A DNA stretch of 64,000 nucleotides from Bacillus gobiensis (GTDB lineage: Bacteria; Bacillota; Bacilli; Bacillales; Bacillaceae): positions 1,922,190 through 1,986,189 of the forward strand of contig NZ_CP012600.1 in the NCBI RefSeq assembly GCF_001278705.1, given 5' to 3'. Positions 18,254-28,205 of this stretch are shown here, one piece after another. Under the pieces are notes generated by a model. That model did not search any database and was not told where the DNA came from. It was given only the letters and a program-made list of their open reading frames with translations. How positions within the stretch are numbered: the first letter of the stretch is position 1; each line of letters begins with the position of its first letter. Made by a program: the position numbers and the translations under genes.

Positions 18254-18779
18254 ATTATCGGGAGAACAAAGGAGAGAACAGATTCTTGACTGGCTAAAAG
18301 AAGCTTCTGCTCCAATTACCGGAACGGAACTCGCAAAAAAAGCTTGCGTCTCAAGACAGATCATCGTCCAGGACATCTCCTTGCTTAAAGCAAAAAATGA
18401 ACCAATTGTTGCGACGAGCCAAGGTTACATGTATCTTCACTCTACAGCAAGGGTAAAGAAAACGTACGAAAAAAAAATTGCCTGCAGCCATTTGCCGGAG
18501 GAAACCGAAATTGAATTAGATATGATCGTTGATTTTGGCGTAACAGTTAAGGATGTAATTATTGAGCATCCTGTTTATGGAGATTTAACTGCAGCGATAC
18601 ATGTAAGCACAAGAAAAGAAGTCGGTGATTTTATAAAAAAAGTGGAGTCGACAAATGCTTCATATTTGTTGGAATTAACAGGCGGCATTCACATTCACAC
18701 CATTGTATCTGACGACGAAAGCAAATTAAACGAAGTAGAAAACGCCCTATACAAGGCTGGGATTCTTGTAAAAGATTAA
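18237..18779 (+). CDS. niaR: NiaR, nicotinate-responsive repressor of NAD genes
   Basis: A 180-residue regulator (YrxA in B. subtilis). Residues about 8-65 form a winged helix (RREQILDWLKEASAPITGTE, then ACVSRQIIVQDISLLKA), and residues 75-175 form the 3H domain with its conserved histidines in IEHPVYGDLTAAIHV and GGIHIHTIV, which bind metal and nicotinic acid. It represses NAD synthesis and uptake genes when niacin is present. The start is a TTG at 18237 with GAAAGGGG ten bases upstream, overlapping nifS; cotranscription with nifS is therefore likely, and probably autoregulated through the nadB/nifS control region. Confidence 0.93.
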   Translation: MQEGVKLSGEQRREQILDWLKEASAPITGTELAKKACVSRQIIVQDISLLKAKNEPIVATSQGYMYLHSTARVKKTYEKKIACSHLPEETEIELDMIVDFGVTVKDVIIEHPVYGDLTAAIHVSTRKEVGDFIKKVESTNASYLLELTGGIHIHTIVSDDESKLNEVENALYKAGILVKD

Positions 18780-18782
18780 AGA

Positions 18783-18811
18783 AAACCTCCAAGCATTTGC
18801 TTGGAGGTTTT
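18783..18811. terminator. Bidirectional terminator between niaR and pheA
   Basis: AACCTCCAAGCA / TGCTTGGAGGTT makes a 12-pair stem with A-rich and T-rich flanks. It ends both niaR (plus) and the pheB-pheA transcript (minus); the pheA stop is directly adjacent. Confidence 0.88.
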
Positions 18812-19672
18812 TTACAGCAGATAGGAGCTGTACGATCCCAAAAGCTTGACACCGCAGCCGAGCGCCTCAATTTCAGCGATAGCTCCAGGGATTAATACAT
18901 CATCAAGCTTCATCTCAATGTCTATTATGAAAAAATAGTCCCAAACACCGGCTTTTGTTGGCCGGGATTCTATTTTTGACAGGTTGATTTGTCTCCATGC
19001 AAAGGCGGACAAAACTTGATGCAACGCACCTGTTCTGTCATTTGGAAGAGTTACCATTAATGTTGTTTTATCCACTGACGATTGATTCTTTACTGGTAAG
19101 GCAGCATCCTGATTTGGCCGCTGCAAAATTGCAAATCGGGTATAGTTATTGTCATAGTCGTGGATATCTTCTTTTACGATTTCAAGCTGGTAGATCTTCG
19201 CAGCCATTTCATTCGCAATCACTCCCATATTGCATTCCGGATGTTCACTAACAAACTTTGCTGCCGCTCCCGTTGACGTTGTATAATCAAACGGTGTTGT
19301 TTTAAAGTATTGGCGTAAAAATCGATGGCATTGTGCTATCGCATGAGGGTGCGACTCAATTTTTTCAATGTTTTGCCAAGTATCTTTCCTGCTGGGATGA
19401 ACCAGCAAATGCTGCCGAATCGGAGAGACAATTTCTCCAACGATTTGCAAAGGCTGTTCATGAATTAAATAATCAATGGTCAGATTGACGGATCCCTCAA
19501 TGGCATTTTCCAACGGGACAACAGCCAGGTCAACTTCTCTATTCATAGCTGCGTCCATGCATTCCGGGATCGTTATGTATGGTTTTGCTGTAATTTCGTT
19601 ACGAAAACATGAAGTAACCGCAAGGTGTGTAAAGGTTGCTTCTGGCCCCAAATAAGCGACGTTCATGTGCAT
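18812..19672 (-). CDS. pheA: Prephenate dehydratase
   Basis: Makes phenylpyruvate from prephenate in phenylalanine synthesis. The 286 residues carry the periplasmic-binding-like catalytic domain (YLGPEATFTHLAV, VPLENAIEGSVNLTIDYLI, STGAAAKFVSEHPE, the catalytic-region TRFAIL) and a C-terminal ACT domain with LSKIESRPTK, the phenylalanine-binding signature for feedback control. ATGs at 19672 and 19666 are both possible; the second matches the B. subtilis start better. It follows pheB by 18 bases. Confidence 0.96.
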   Translation of the reverse strand: MHMNVAYLGPEATFTHLAVTSCFRNEITAKPYITIPECMDAAMNREVDLAVVPLENAIEGSVNLTIDYLIHEQPLQIVGEIVSPIRQHLLVHPSRKDTWQNIEKIESHPHAIAQCHRFLRQYFKTTPFDYTTSTGAAAKFVSEHPECNMGVIANEMAAKIYQLEIVKEDIHDYDNNYTRFAILQRPNQDAALPVKNQSSVDKTTLMVTLPNDRTGALHQVLSAFAWRQINLSKIESRPTKAGVWDYFFIIDIEMKLDDVLIPGAIAEIEALGCGVKLLGSYSSYLL

Positions 19673-19690
19673 GATATATGTTCTCTCTCC

Positions 19691-20134
19691 TTAAGCGCCT
19701 GATCCTAATATTTCAATTCTCTCTATAAAATCCATTTTTTTCAGCTTTGCCATTAAAGAATGAATATCTTCATCCATTCCAGCGGTGCTGACCGACAGTG
19801 TAACATTGGCCCTTCCTTGCAAAGGAATCGTCTGGTGAATCGACAATACGTTGCAGCCCGATTGTGCCACGACGGACAAGAGCCGTGACAACGTTCCCGA
19901 GCGGTCTTCCAGATGGAAAAAAAGAGTAATGATTTGTTCCTTTACCATTGTATAAAACGGAAAAACAGCGTCGCGATATTTATAGTAAGCGCTTCTGCTT
20001 AAATCGACCTGCTTTACCGCTTCTGCAACAGATTCTGCTTTTTTGCGCTCGATCAAGTTTTTGACTTCAAGCGTTTTTCTCATTGCATCAGGCAAAACGT
20101 CTTCTCGGACCAAATAAAATGTCTCTTCTTTCAC
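19691..20134 (-). CDS. pheB: ACT-domain protein PheB
   Basis: A 147-residue protein with an N-terminal helix-rich segment ([20 protein letters not shown], then [16 protein letters not shown], which looks like a helix-turn-helix) and a C-terminal ACT domain ([20 protein letters not shown]). The UPF0735 family is of unknown exact function; its place before pheA suggests amino-acid-linked regulation. It was once suggested as a chorismate mutase, but the sequence does not support that. The GTG at 20134 is ten bases after AAGGAG and matches the B. subtilis start; a GTG two codons earlier is too close to it. A terminator-like hairpin lies between obg and this gene. Confidence 0.88.
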   Translation of the reverse strand: MKEETFYLVREDVLPDAMRKTLEVKNLIERKKAESVAEAVKQVDLSRSAYYKYRDAVFPFYTMVKEQIITLFFHLEDRSGTLSRLLSVVAQSGCNVLSIHQTIPLQGRANVTLSVSTAGMDEDIHSLMAKLKKMDFIERIEILGSGA

Positions 20135-20150
20135 AAGCACTACTCTCCTT

Positions 20151-20186
20151 TAAAATCGAAAGAGCAGGCTAGTCCGCTCTTTCGAT
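20151..20186 (-). terminator. Intercistronic hairpin between obg and pheB
   Basis: ATCGAAAGAGC (20155-20165) pairs perfectly over 11 bases with GCTCTTTCGAT (20176-20186). On the minus strand it is followed by TTTTA and, 14 bases later, the pheB Shine-Dalgarno. The T tract is short, so partial termination or mRNA processing is likely rather than full stop. Confidence 0.65.
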
Positions 20187-20193
20187 CCATCCA

Positions 20194-21507
<1,314 letters not shown>

Positions 21508-22086
21508 TCATTGCAGATATAATTCTGCAAGACACTCTTTATCCGATATTTTGAATCGATTGATATGATAAAAGCTTCTGTCAGCAGTATGGATATTATC
21601 AAAGACTTCTTTGTTCTGCAGCAAGCCATGAAAATCAAAATATAGAATGAGTACATCGTCAGGAGAATCTGTTTGCAGGGTCAAAGTCAAATGATTCTCA
21701 CTTTCCTTCGACACAGCCTGTTCAAAAAGATGTAATAACTTTCGAACCACGTAAACAAGCTTGTCATCAAAATAAGACAAATCCTTGACGCTTCCCAATA
21801 TTTCGTATTCAAGTGTAATATACTTTGATTTCCAATTGAACGTAACCAAATCATAGGCAAGATGGGGAACCTTCATGCTGGAAAGCTTTGATTCATGCTG
21901 CGCCTCTATGGCCATTTCTTCGATAATTTCAAATACTCGTTCATATTTTTGCAAGCTTAAATTTCCCTTTATCAGCTGCAATTTATTCATCCAATCGTGT
22001 CGGGAATGACCAAGCAAATGAAGAAGTTCCTTTGAAAGCACCGTTTGATCGGTGTGATTTTCTGCTTGATTTGTTAATTCTTTCAT
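21508..22086 (-). CDS. spo0B: Spo0B phosphotransferase of the sporulation phosphorelay
   Basis: Carries phosphate from Spo0F to Spo0A. From the ATG at 22086 it has 192 residues, the same as B. subtilis, with the phosphorylated His30 in LLGHSRHDWMNKLQLIKGNL at the exact position. The N-terminal helical hairpin makes the four-helix dimer, and the C-terminal part is a degenerate histidine-kinase ATPase fold. An upstream in-frame ATG (22104) adds six residues, but GGGAGTG sits five bases before 22086, so that start is preferred. It precedes obg and has its own promoter after the rpmA terminator. Confidence 0.95.
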   Translation of the reverse strand: MKELTNQAENHTDQTVLSKELLHLLGHSRHDWMNKLQLIKGNLSLQKYERVFEIIEEMAIEAQHESKLSSMKVPHLAYDLVTFNWKSKYITLEYEILGSVKDLSYFDDKLVYVVRKLLHLFEQAVSKESENHLTLTLQTDSPDDVLILYFDFHGLLQNKEVFDNIHTADRSFYHINRFKISDKECLAELYLQ

Positions 22087-22145
22087 GATAGCACTCCCAA
22101 TCATTTCTTCTCTTTTTAGGAGTTTTGTGAAGTTTCGTACTTTGA

Positions 22146-22174
22146 ATTATAACAGAGAAGACCTGAGAATGAAA
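22146..22174 (-). promoter_or_regulatory. Sigma-A promoter of spo0B
   Basis: Minus strand -10 TATAAT (22146-22151) preceded by TG one base before it (extended -10). The -35 is weak (TTCATT, 16 bases upstream). It lies 60 bases before the spo0B ATG. Confidence 0.55.
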
Positions 22175-22292
22175 ACGCGTTTTCTATACAGGAACATTGA
22201 ATAAAACCGTGATTACGTCTTCTAAACCAACACTTTTCAGCTAAAATTCAAACGATTGATCCCAAAGAAATATTTTTTTGCCTTTACACATT

Positions 22293-22327
22293 AAAAAAAC
22301 CCCGATCACATTTGATCGGAGTTTTTT
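22293..22327 (-). terminator. Terminator of rplU-prp-rpmA
   Basis: ACTCCGATCA-aatg-TGATCGGGGT followed by a T run on the minus strand, just after the rpmA stop. Confidence 0.88.
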
Positions 22328-22330
22328 CGA

Positions 22331-22627
<297 letters not shown>

Positions 22628-22969
22628 CTATATCGTATTTTGCTTGAGTTGCAAGTAGTCTTGATAGTCTCTTTCAATCGTTTCAAGAGATACAATCATT
22701 CCTTCAAGCAGCAGCTGTGCTTTTTGAAAGGCACTGTGATCATACTCAGCAGGAAATTCAAAATGCACGTAGCCTCCGTCATCTGACATTTCCAGAACCG
22801 GTTTAATATCCGCTACAGCTTCCACCGCATTAATCGCACCGATAACGATCGCCGAAGCTCCCGCACATACAAGATCCTGACCATGCTCAGCAAAATCAGC
22901 ATGTCCCGATAATGAAAACGAAACAATTTCCCGTGAGTTGCCTGATCTGTTAATCGTTGCCTGAATCAT
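22628..22969 (-). CDS. prp: Ribosomal-processing cysteine protease Prp
   Basis: A 113-residue protease (YsxB) that trims the N-terminus of bL27 so the ribosome can work. The catalytic pair is visible as His23 and Cys35 in SGHADFAEHGQDLVCAGASA. It is placed between rplU and rpmA, as in nearly all bacteria whose L27 carries the extension. The neighbour's LQFF/ASKKG cleavage sequence agrees with this function. Confidence 0.93.
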   Translation of the reverse strand: MIQATINRSGNSREIVSFSLSGHADFAEHGQDLVCAGASAIVIGAINAVEAVADIKPVLEMSDDGGYVHFEFPAEYDHSAFQKAQLLLEGMIVSLETIERDYQDYLQLKQNTI

Positions 22970-22983
22970 ATCAAAAACACGCC

Positions 22984-23292
22984 TTACGCGTTAATTTTTT
23001 CGATTACAACTTTAGTGTATGGCTGACGGTGACCTTGTTTTTTGTGTTGGTTTTTCTTCGGTTTGTATTTAAACACAACAAGTTTTTTCGCACGGCTTTG
23101 TTTTTCAACCTTTGCCGTTACAGTTGCGCCTTCAACGAGCGGGCTGCCAACTTTTACATTTTCTCCACCGACAAACAAAACGTTTTCGAAAGTAACGGTT
23201 TCTCCAGCTTCAGCAGGAAGTTTTTCGATATAAACCGCTTGGCCTTCTTCAACTTTGATTTGTTTTCCACCTGTTTGAATAATTGCGTACAT
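22984..23292 (-). CDS. rplU: Ribosomal protein bL21
   Basis: A 102-residue 50S protein beginning [18 protein letters not shown] and ending with the basic [19 protein letters not shown] block. The ATG at 23292 lies after AGGAGG and gives the B. subtilis length. It is the first gene of rplU-prp-rpmA; the preceding roughly 100-base leader is the position of the autoregulatory L21 leader RNA described in Bacillus. Confidence 0.97.
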   Translation of the reverse strand: MYAIIQTGGKQIKVEEGQAVYIEKLPAEAGETVTFENVLFVGGENVKVGSPLVEGATVTAKVEKQSRAKKLVVFKYKPKKNQHKKQGHRQPYTKVVIEKINA

Positions 23293-23396
23293 CAGATGCA
23301 CCTCCTATTTGACTAAGACTCGCCAGACAAAGGCGGCTTATTGCAAGCTCTTATTACCTCTTCTGAGCGGTTATAGCTTGGTGCTACAAGCATAAC
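23293..23396 (-). ncRNA. L21 leader (5' UTR of rplU)
   Basis: The roughly 104-base leader between the promoter and rplU contains several paired segments, for example GCTTGTAGCACCAAGC near its 5' end. Bacillus rplU operons carry a conserved L21-binding leader (Rfam L21_leader). Placement is clear; the fold was judged by eye only. Confidence 0.6.
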
Positions 23397-23402
23397 ATAA
23401 AA

Positions 23403-23431
23403 AATATACCAAAGAGAGCCGTGATTGTCAA
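23403..23431 (-). promoter_or_regulatory. Strong sigma-A promoter of rplU
   Basis: Minus strand -35 TTGACA (23426-23431), 17-base spacer, -10 TATATT (23403-23408): nearly perfect consensus, as expected for a ribosomal protein operon. Confidence 0.88.
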
Positions 23432-23448
23432 TCTAATTTGCCTGATTG

Positions 23449-24315
23449 TTAATAGAGATACATCAATTCCTCCATAGACGTGTTCGTCCGTTTTTCTGCA
23501 AAGTAAGCATGGAGCAATTCATTCTCATCCAGCTCGCTTATTGTCCGTCCGTCTTTTTCTATATGAATCGGATGCTTGCAATCCCGCCGGAATTTTGAGA
23601 GCACGTCAAGGATTTTATCGTCAGCGCTCACCTTAATCGGAGTCAGCCTCCCCAGCTCTCTTTTTTTCCCGTAATATCGTTCTAATAAAAAGCGAATGTG
23701 TGTGAAATGCCTTTTCCGGTATTCATCATAAAGAGAGTATGTCAGAAAGACCAAAAGAATCCAAGCGCTCAGCTGCATAGGAGAAACGGCTGCAAACCAA
23801 AGAAGGAGAAGCAAACAAAACAGGGAAGAGGACAGCAAGCTGTACCGGTGAGCCGTTTGATAGGGAAAATACTTTGAAAACAAGATGAATGCTAATTTTC
23901 CCCCGTCCAAAGGCCATATTGGCAATAAATTAATGAGCAAAATGGAAAAATTATAAAATGTAAACATGTCATACTGGGATTGATTGATACCGGACATTAA
24001 GAAAAAGAGCCATGCGGCCAATTGCAGGAGGACGTGTTGAATCGGCCCTGCTGCTATAACCACAAGCTCCTCCTTTAAGGGACGGTTTCCGTGCTCTTCT
24101 GCTTCAAGTAATCCTCCAAACGGCAGCAGCAGGATTCTCTTCACTCGCCACGAAAAAAATAAGGCAGCGATGGAATGGCCGAGCTCATGAATAAAAACGA
24201 TAAGAAATAAACACAAAAATTGCTGGATGTACCCAGTGACCAGGCAGATTCCCATCACGACCCACAGGCAAGGATGAATATGCAGTTTTGCCAATAACTC
24301 CGCCCCTTTATTCAA
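23449..24315 (-). CDS. spoIVFB: SpoIVFB, intramembrane metalloprotease for pro-sigma-K
   Basis: Site-2 protease that cleaves pro-sigma-K in the mother cell. The 288-residue protein has about six transmembrane helices, the zinc motif HELGH at 43-47 (catalytic Glu44) and the third ligand Asp137 in LPIWPLDGG, exactly the B. subtilis positions. A cytoplasmic CBS-like domain follows (about 210-288). It overlaps the end of spoIVFA by eight bases, so the regulator and the protease are coupled. Confidence 0.97.
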   Translation of the reverse strand: MNKGAELLAKLHIHPCLWVVMGICLVTGYIQQFLCLFLIVFIHELGHSIAALFFSWRVKRILLLPFGGLLEAEEHGNRPLKEELVVIAAGPIQHVLLQLAAWLFFLMSGINQSQYDMFTFYNFSILLINLLPIWPLDGGKLAFILFSKYFPYQTAHRYSLLSSSLFCLLLLLWFAAVSPMQLSAWILLVFLTYSLYDEYRKRHFTHIRFLLERYYGKKRELGRLTPIKVSADDKILDVLSKFRRDCKHPIHIEKDGRTISELDENELLHAYFAEKRTNTSMEELMYLY

Positions 24316-25081
24316 AGGAAATCACCTGTTTCGGATCGATATAATTTTCTCCTTGCTTTATTGCAAAAAAATAAACTCCTTTATTTTCTTCACTCATATG
24401 GATTTTTCCTATTTCGCTTCCTTTGTCAACAAACTGGTACAATGACACATTGATTTCTTCTAGTTCTCCATATGAGCTGTAAGAATTGTCGGCATGCTGT
24501 ATGACGACAGTCAGCCCCGTCTTCGGATCTTTTGATATATCGATGATATAGCCTTCTTTTATACTTTTAATCTCCTGGGAAGACGTTTCAATTTTGACTC
24601 CTTCCCCATTGTCCTTAAAGGTTTCTTGAATTTTTCCGGAGGCCGGTAAATCTCGATTGACTTCAACCGGTTCATTCGTCCCTTCTTTATTGTTCATAAG
24701 GAAAGCTAACGGGTTTCCAAAATTAGATTCATACCAGCGGTTAACCGCCGCAAATTGAAATTCTTCAGTAAATGTCGTGCTGAAATACGGCTTCAACCTA
24801 TCAAATGGTGTATCATCCGACTTGTATGTAATCGCTGCAATAAGGACAAGACAAGCCGAAATCAGACATTTAAATAGAAAAAAATTAGAAAAAAGCGGAT
24901 GTCTGCTATTCTTCTCACTCAAATCTTCTTGATAGGCGGCAGAACTATCTTGCTTGTCTCCTTCCACTGCCGGCCATTTAGGTGTATCCAGCTTTGTTTT
25001 CGTTACGTGATCGTTTTGAGCCTTTCTTTTTTTCAATTCTTTGGCAAATCTTTTGCGAATATCATCCCCTCGATGCTTCAT
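24308..25081 (-). CDS. spoIVFA: SpoIVFA, inhibitor and scaffold of SpoIVFB
   Basis: Holds SpoIVFB with BofA at the outer forespore membrane until SpoIVB cleaves it. From the ATG at 25081 it has 257 residues: a basic cytoplasmic N-terminus (MKHRGDDIRKRFAKELKKRK), one transmembrane helix (FKCLISACLVLIAAITY), and a C-terminal LytM/M23 domain (VVIQHADNSYSSYGELEEI). The usual M23 zinc ligands appear incomplete, in keeping with a non-catalytic role. The frame is open 12 codons upstream, but homology and an AAGG just before the ATG favour 25081. Confidence 0.93.
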   Translation of the reverse strand: MKHRGDDIRKRFAKELKKRKAQNDHVTKTKLDTPKWPAVEGDKQDSSAAYQEDLSEKNSRHPLFSNFFLFKCLISACLVLIAAITYKSDDTPFDRLKPYFSTTFTEEFQFAAVNRWYESNFGNPLAFLMNNKEGTNEPVEVNRDLPASGKIQETFKDNGEGVKIETSSQEIKSIKEGYIIDISKDPKTGLTVVIQHADNSYSSYGELEEINVSLYQFVDKGSEIGKIHMSEENKGVYFFAIKQGENYIDPKQVISFE

Positions 25082-25116
25082 CCTTACCGACCATCCTTTT
25101 TCACTTTGTTTGTACA

Positions 25117-25145
25117 ATCTTATTCCTTGTCCAATTTAAATATGC
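25117..25145 (-). promoter_or_regulatory. Sigma-E type promoter of spoIVFA-spoIVFB
   Basis: Minus strand -35 GCATATT (25139-25145), a perfect match to KMATATT, 14 bases, then AATAAGAT (25117-25124), a modest -10. It lies 36 bases before spoIVFA, which is a sigma-E operon in B. subtilis. Confidence 0.55.
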
Positions 25146-25179
25146 TCACTTTCCATGTTCTAAGGCCAGGCTGAATATA

Positions 25180-25215
25180 ACAAAAAAATCCCTCTGCTTT
25201 ATAAAGCAGAAGGAC
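25180..25215 (-). terminator. Terminator of the mre-min operon
   Basis: TCCTTCTGCTTTATAAAGCAGAGGGA followed by seven T on the minus strand, just after the minD stop and before the spoIVF promoter. The stem has one mismatch. Confidence 0.85.
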
Positions 25216-25228
25216 TTAAATAAATCTA

Positions 25229-26032
25229 TTAAGCTCTGACACCAAAAAATGATTTCAGTCTTGCGAATACTCCTTTATTCTCTTCTTCAAATGGCTGAAG
25301 GGGAACCGATTCGCCGAGTACACGGCGGGCTATATTACGATATGCAATAGATGCGCGGTTTTTCGGATCCATTGCAATCGGCTCGCCATTATGTGATGCC
25401 TTAATAACATCATCGTCATCTGCAACAATTCCGATCAAATCAATCGATAAATGCTGGACAACTTCATCAACATCCATTGTATCCCCATTCTTCATCAGCT
25501 GGCTGCGAATACGGTTTACGATCAAGCGTGGAGCTTCGATATCCTCCTGTTCCAACAAACCGATGATCCGGTCCGCGTCACGAACTGCTGATTTTTCCGG
25601 AGTCGTAACCACAATTGCTTTATCTGCCCCGGAAATCGCATTTTTGTATCCTTGCTCGATTCCTGCTGGACAGTCAATAATTATGTAGTCAAAATCCTGC
25701 TTCAATTGCTGGATCAATTCTTTTACCTGCTCAGGAGTTACCGCAGATTTATCACTCGTTTGAGCAGCAGGCAGCAGATACAGCAAACCGTCGAAACGCT
25801 TATCTTTTACCAGCGCTTGATGGATTTTGCACCTTCCGGAAGTCACGTCGACAAGATCATAAATGATTCGATTTTCAAGCCCCATAACGACATCTAAATT
25901 ACGCAGGCCGATATCCGTATCGACAAGGCACACTTTTTTTTCCAGTATGGCTAAAGACGTACCCAAGTTTGCAGAGGTGGTGGTTTTCCCTACTCCGCCT
26001 TTCCCAGATGTGATTACAATAGCCTCACCCAA
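25229..26032 (-). CDS. minD: Septum-site ATPase MinD
   Basis: Membrane-bound ATPase that activates MinC and is held at poles and old division sites by DivIVA-MinJ. From the TTG at 26032 it has 267 residues: deviant Walker A SGKGGVGKTT at 9-18 (Lys11 and Lys16), DTDIGLRNLD, DCPAGIE, and the C-terminal amphipathic membrane-targeting helix (FARLKSFFGVRA). The frame opens six codons upstream, but that TTG sits in the GGAGG site; 26032 is eight bases after it and overlaps the end of minC. Confidence 0.97.
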   Translation of the reverse strand: MGEAIVITSGKGGVGKTTTSANLGTSLAILEKKVCLVDTDIGLRNLDVVMGLENRIIYDLVDVTSGRCKIHQALVKDKRFDGLLYLLPAAQTSDKSAVTPEQVKELIQQLKQDFDYIIIDCPAGIEQGYKNAISGADKAIVVTTPEKSAVRDADRIIGLLEQEDIEAPRLIVNRIRSQLMKNGDTMDVDEVVQHLSIDLIGIVADDDDVIKASHNGEPIAMDPKNRASIAYRNIARRVLGESVPLQPFEEENKGVFARLKSFFGVRA

Positions 26033-26720
26033 TTTTAATTCCTCCTTCAAGCCTCGTTAAATTAGGTCTTAAATGAGCTAATTGTTGAAGGCGTTCAATG
26101 ACCATCTTTTCATTCTCATCCAAATAAGCGCATTCCATATCATTTTTATCGCCTTCTTGGTAATGATCAGGCGACCGATTTAATATACTGCCGATTCTTA
26201 ATTGGGTCGGGGTCATGACAGAAGCAGCAATTACTGCCTGCCTGTTGCCATTATAGCCGGCATGGGCAATTCCTTTTAAAGCCCCTAATACGAAAATATT
26301 GCCGCCGGCTCTTACCGTTCCACCAGGATTGACATCCCCAATGAGAAGCAAGTCACCTTCCACCTGTAGAATTTGGCCGGAACGGACAATTTTTGCCACT
26401 GATATGACTTCAGATTCTTCCAGTATCCGTTCTGCTTCTATTTTACTTATTACATTGCTTTCGATTGAATAAACAGACAGCTCTTCTCTAGCTGCAATGA
26501 TCTTGCAAATCTGTGCTTTTTGATCTTCATTAATAAAACGGTTCCCAAGCTCCACATGAACATTTATTTTTTGTCCCTTGCTATCCGTATAATATTCGGA
26601 AGAGAGCATCTCTTGAAGGCTCTGGAGAAGCTCCTGAAATGAGCAGGAATCGTTCAAATGCAGAGTCAGCCCGTTTTTCGTGCCTTTTATCGTTGCGTAT
26701 TGTTGTTTCTGAGCCTTCAC
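26025..26720 (-). CDS. minC: Septum-site inhibitor MinC
   Basis: Blocks FtsZ ring assembly at cell poles together with MinD. The 231-residue protein has the N-terminal FtsZ-binding domain (ATIKGTKNGLTLHLNDSC) and the C-terminal beta-helix that binds MinD (IVRSGQILQVEGDLLLIGDV, then GGTVRAGGNIFVLGALKG). The GTG at 26720 has AGGTGA five bases upstream and gives MKAQKQQYATIKG, matching B. subtilis; the GTG three codons earlier lies in that site. It is 55 bases downstream of mreD and overlaps minD by eight bases. Confidence 0.96.
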   Translation of the reverse strand: MKAQKQQYATIKGTKNGLTLHLNDSCSFQELLQSLQEMLSSEYYTDSKGQKINVHVELGNRFINEDQKAQICKIIAAREELSVYSIESNVISKIEAERILEESEVISVAKIVRSGQILQVEGDLLLIGDVNPGGTVRAGGNIFVLGALKGIAHAGYNGNRQAVIAASVMTPTQLRIGSILNRSPDHYQEGDKNDMECAYLDENEKMVIERLQQLAHLRPNLTRLEGGIKIG

Positions 26721-26775
26721 GATGTTCACCTCAACATCATACTCTTTTCGACATATGATAGAAAAAATCCTTTTT

Positions 26776-27294
26776 TTACTCGTCTAAAAATCTTCGTTTA
26801 TAGTTAACAAAATATCGTTTGAAAAGAAAGAGTGTAAGGATAGAAGCACAGCAATTTAATGCGAGTGTCGGCAGCAGCCGCTCGATGACAAAAGCATTGA
26901 ACGACAGAATCGACGGTGTAATGACAAGCTGCACTCCGTACACATAAAATTCTAAGACCGCTACTGCTATTACAGACAGAACGATCACGACGAATGCATT
27001 CGTTTGAAGAACCTTAAACGCCTTTGACAGCAAATAGCAAAGTGCTGCGTAGCCGAACATATAGACTCCTAGAATCTGAGTGTAATTGATGTCATACAAA
27101 AGCCCGAAAATAAGACCGTATACAACGGCATGCCGCTGGTTTATATAGGCGGCCATAAATACTAAAGCCAACAGCAAAAACCGCGGCACAGCCATTTGAT
27201 CTTCTGAAACAAAGGGTAATCGTACGAACTCAACATATAAACTGTCCGAAATCAGCATAAATATCATAAGAAAAGGAAGTAAAATCCGTCTCAA
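26776..27294 (-). CDS. mreD: Rod-shape membrane protein MreD
   Basis: A 172-residue protein with five or six transmembrane helices (start LLPFLMIFMLISDSLYVEFV) that belongs to the elongasome with MreB, MreC, RodA and PBP2-type enzymes. Family motifs are weak but the segment GLIFGLLYDINYTQILGVYM is typical. The start overlaps the mreC stop by four bases. Position between mreC and minC is the standard order. Confidence 0.93.
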   Translation of the reverse strand: MRRILLPFLMIFMLISDSLYVEFVRLPFVSEDQMAVPRFLLLALVFMAAYINQRHAVVYGLIFGLLYDINYTQILGVYMFGYAALCYLLSKAFKVLQTNAFVVIVLSVIAVAVLEFYVYGVQLVITPSILSFNAFVIERLLPTLALNCCASILTLFLFKRYFVNYKRRFLDE

Positions 27295-28184
27295 GAACCT
27301 TCCTCCTCTGAAGATAGATCATTTGGATCCGCTGTATCAGCCGTCCGGTCAACCACTGTGACGTTGCCTATATCATAAAAATCCGCAGCAGGCTTAACAT
27401 AAGCGATCTTCGTCAGACCGTAAGAATCCGGCTGGACATCAATCACTTCGCCAATCGGCAAATTCGGAGGCATAACACCGCCTGTCCCGGAGGTTTGGAC
27501 GATATCACCTTTCTTAATTTCTCTCTTTTCGTCCGGCTCAATTTCAAACATGAGAGCCTTTTTCTCCCGGTCGTATCCTCTGATCAAGCCGTGAACGACT
27601 AATTTTGCGCTGTCTTTTTCGACAACTTGGGCAGCAACAAGGTTTCTGCGGTCCGGGTCGCTTAAGAGCTGGACCGTAGATTTAAAGTTATCAACCGAGA
27701 TAACCCTCCCGATTAACCCTTTAGAAGTAATCACTGCCATATTTTTTTCGACACCCTGGTTTGAGCCTTTATTAATGGATATCCGGTTGTACCACATCTC
27801 CGGATTTCGTGCGATAAGCGTGGCTGGAATCGTCGTGAAATCTGCCAGAGTCTCTTTTCGTCCAAGTTCATCTTTTAATTCTTGATTTTGAATTTTCAGC
27901 TGTTGAATTTCTGTTTCATATTGTGTCTGCTCATCCAGCTTTGAACGTAATCGTTCATTTTCCTTATACGTATTCCTGAGATCATCTATGTTCTCAAAGA
28001 AACCCGCAAAAAATTGAGCGGGCGTATGGAATATATTTTGAAATAAGCCGGTAGTATCACTTATAAATTTTTCTGGCCATGAAGAAGTCCGGTCATCCCT
28101 TAACGAATACCCAATCATTGCAACCAATATGATGACACTAAGGAGCAAAAACATTAACCGTTTATTTGAAAAAAACTGTGGCAT
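27291..28184 (-). CDS. mreC: Rod-shape protein MreC
   Basis: A bitopic elongasome scaffold protein of 297 residues: a short cytoplasmic tail, transmembrane helix LMFLLLSVIILVAMIGYSL, an extracellular coiled coil (about residues 65-105) and paired beta-barrel domains (IARNPEMWYNRISINKGSNQ, GVMPPNLPIGEV). The tail after about residue 280 is acidic (DPNDLSSEEEG). It lies 21 bases downstream of mreB and overlaps mreD. Confidence 0.96.
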   Translation of the reverse strand: MPQFFSNKRLMFLLLSVIILVAMIGYSLRDDRTSSWPEKFISDTTGLFQNIFHTPAQFFAGFFENIDDLRNTYKENERLRSKLDEQTQYETEIQQLKIQNQELKDELGRKETLADFTTIPATLIARNPEMWYNRISINKGSNQGVEKNMAVITSKGLIGRVISVDNFKSTVQLLSDPDRRNLVAAQVVEKDSAKLVVHGLIRGYDREKKALMFEIEPDEKREIKKGDIVQTSGTGGVMPPNLPIGEVIDVQPDSYGLTKIAYVKPAADFYDIGNVTVVDRTADTADPNDLSSEEEGS

Positions 28185-28205
28185 GAATTACACCTCTTCT
28201 ATTTG

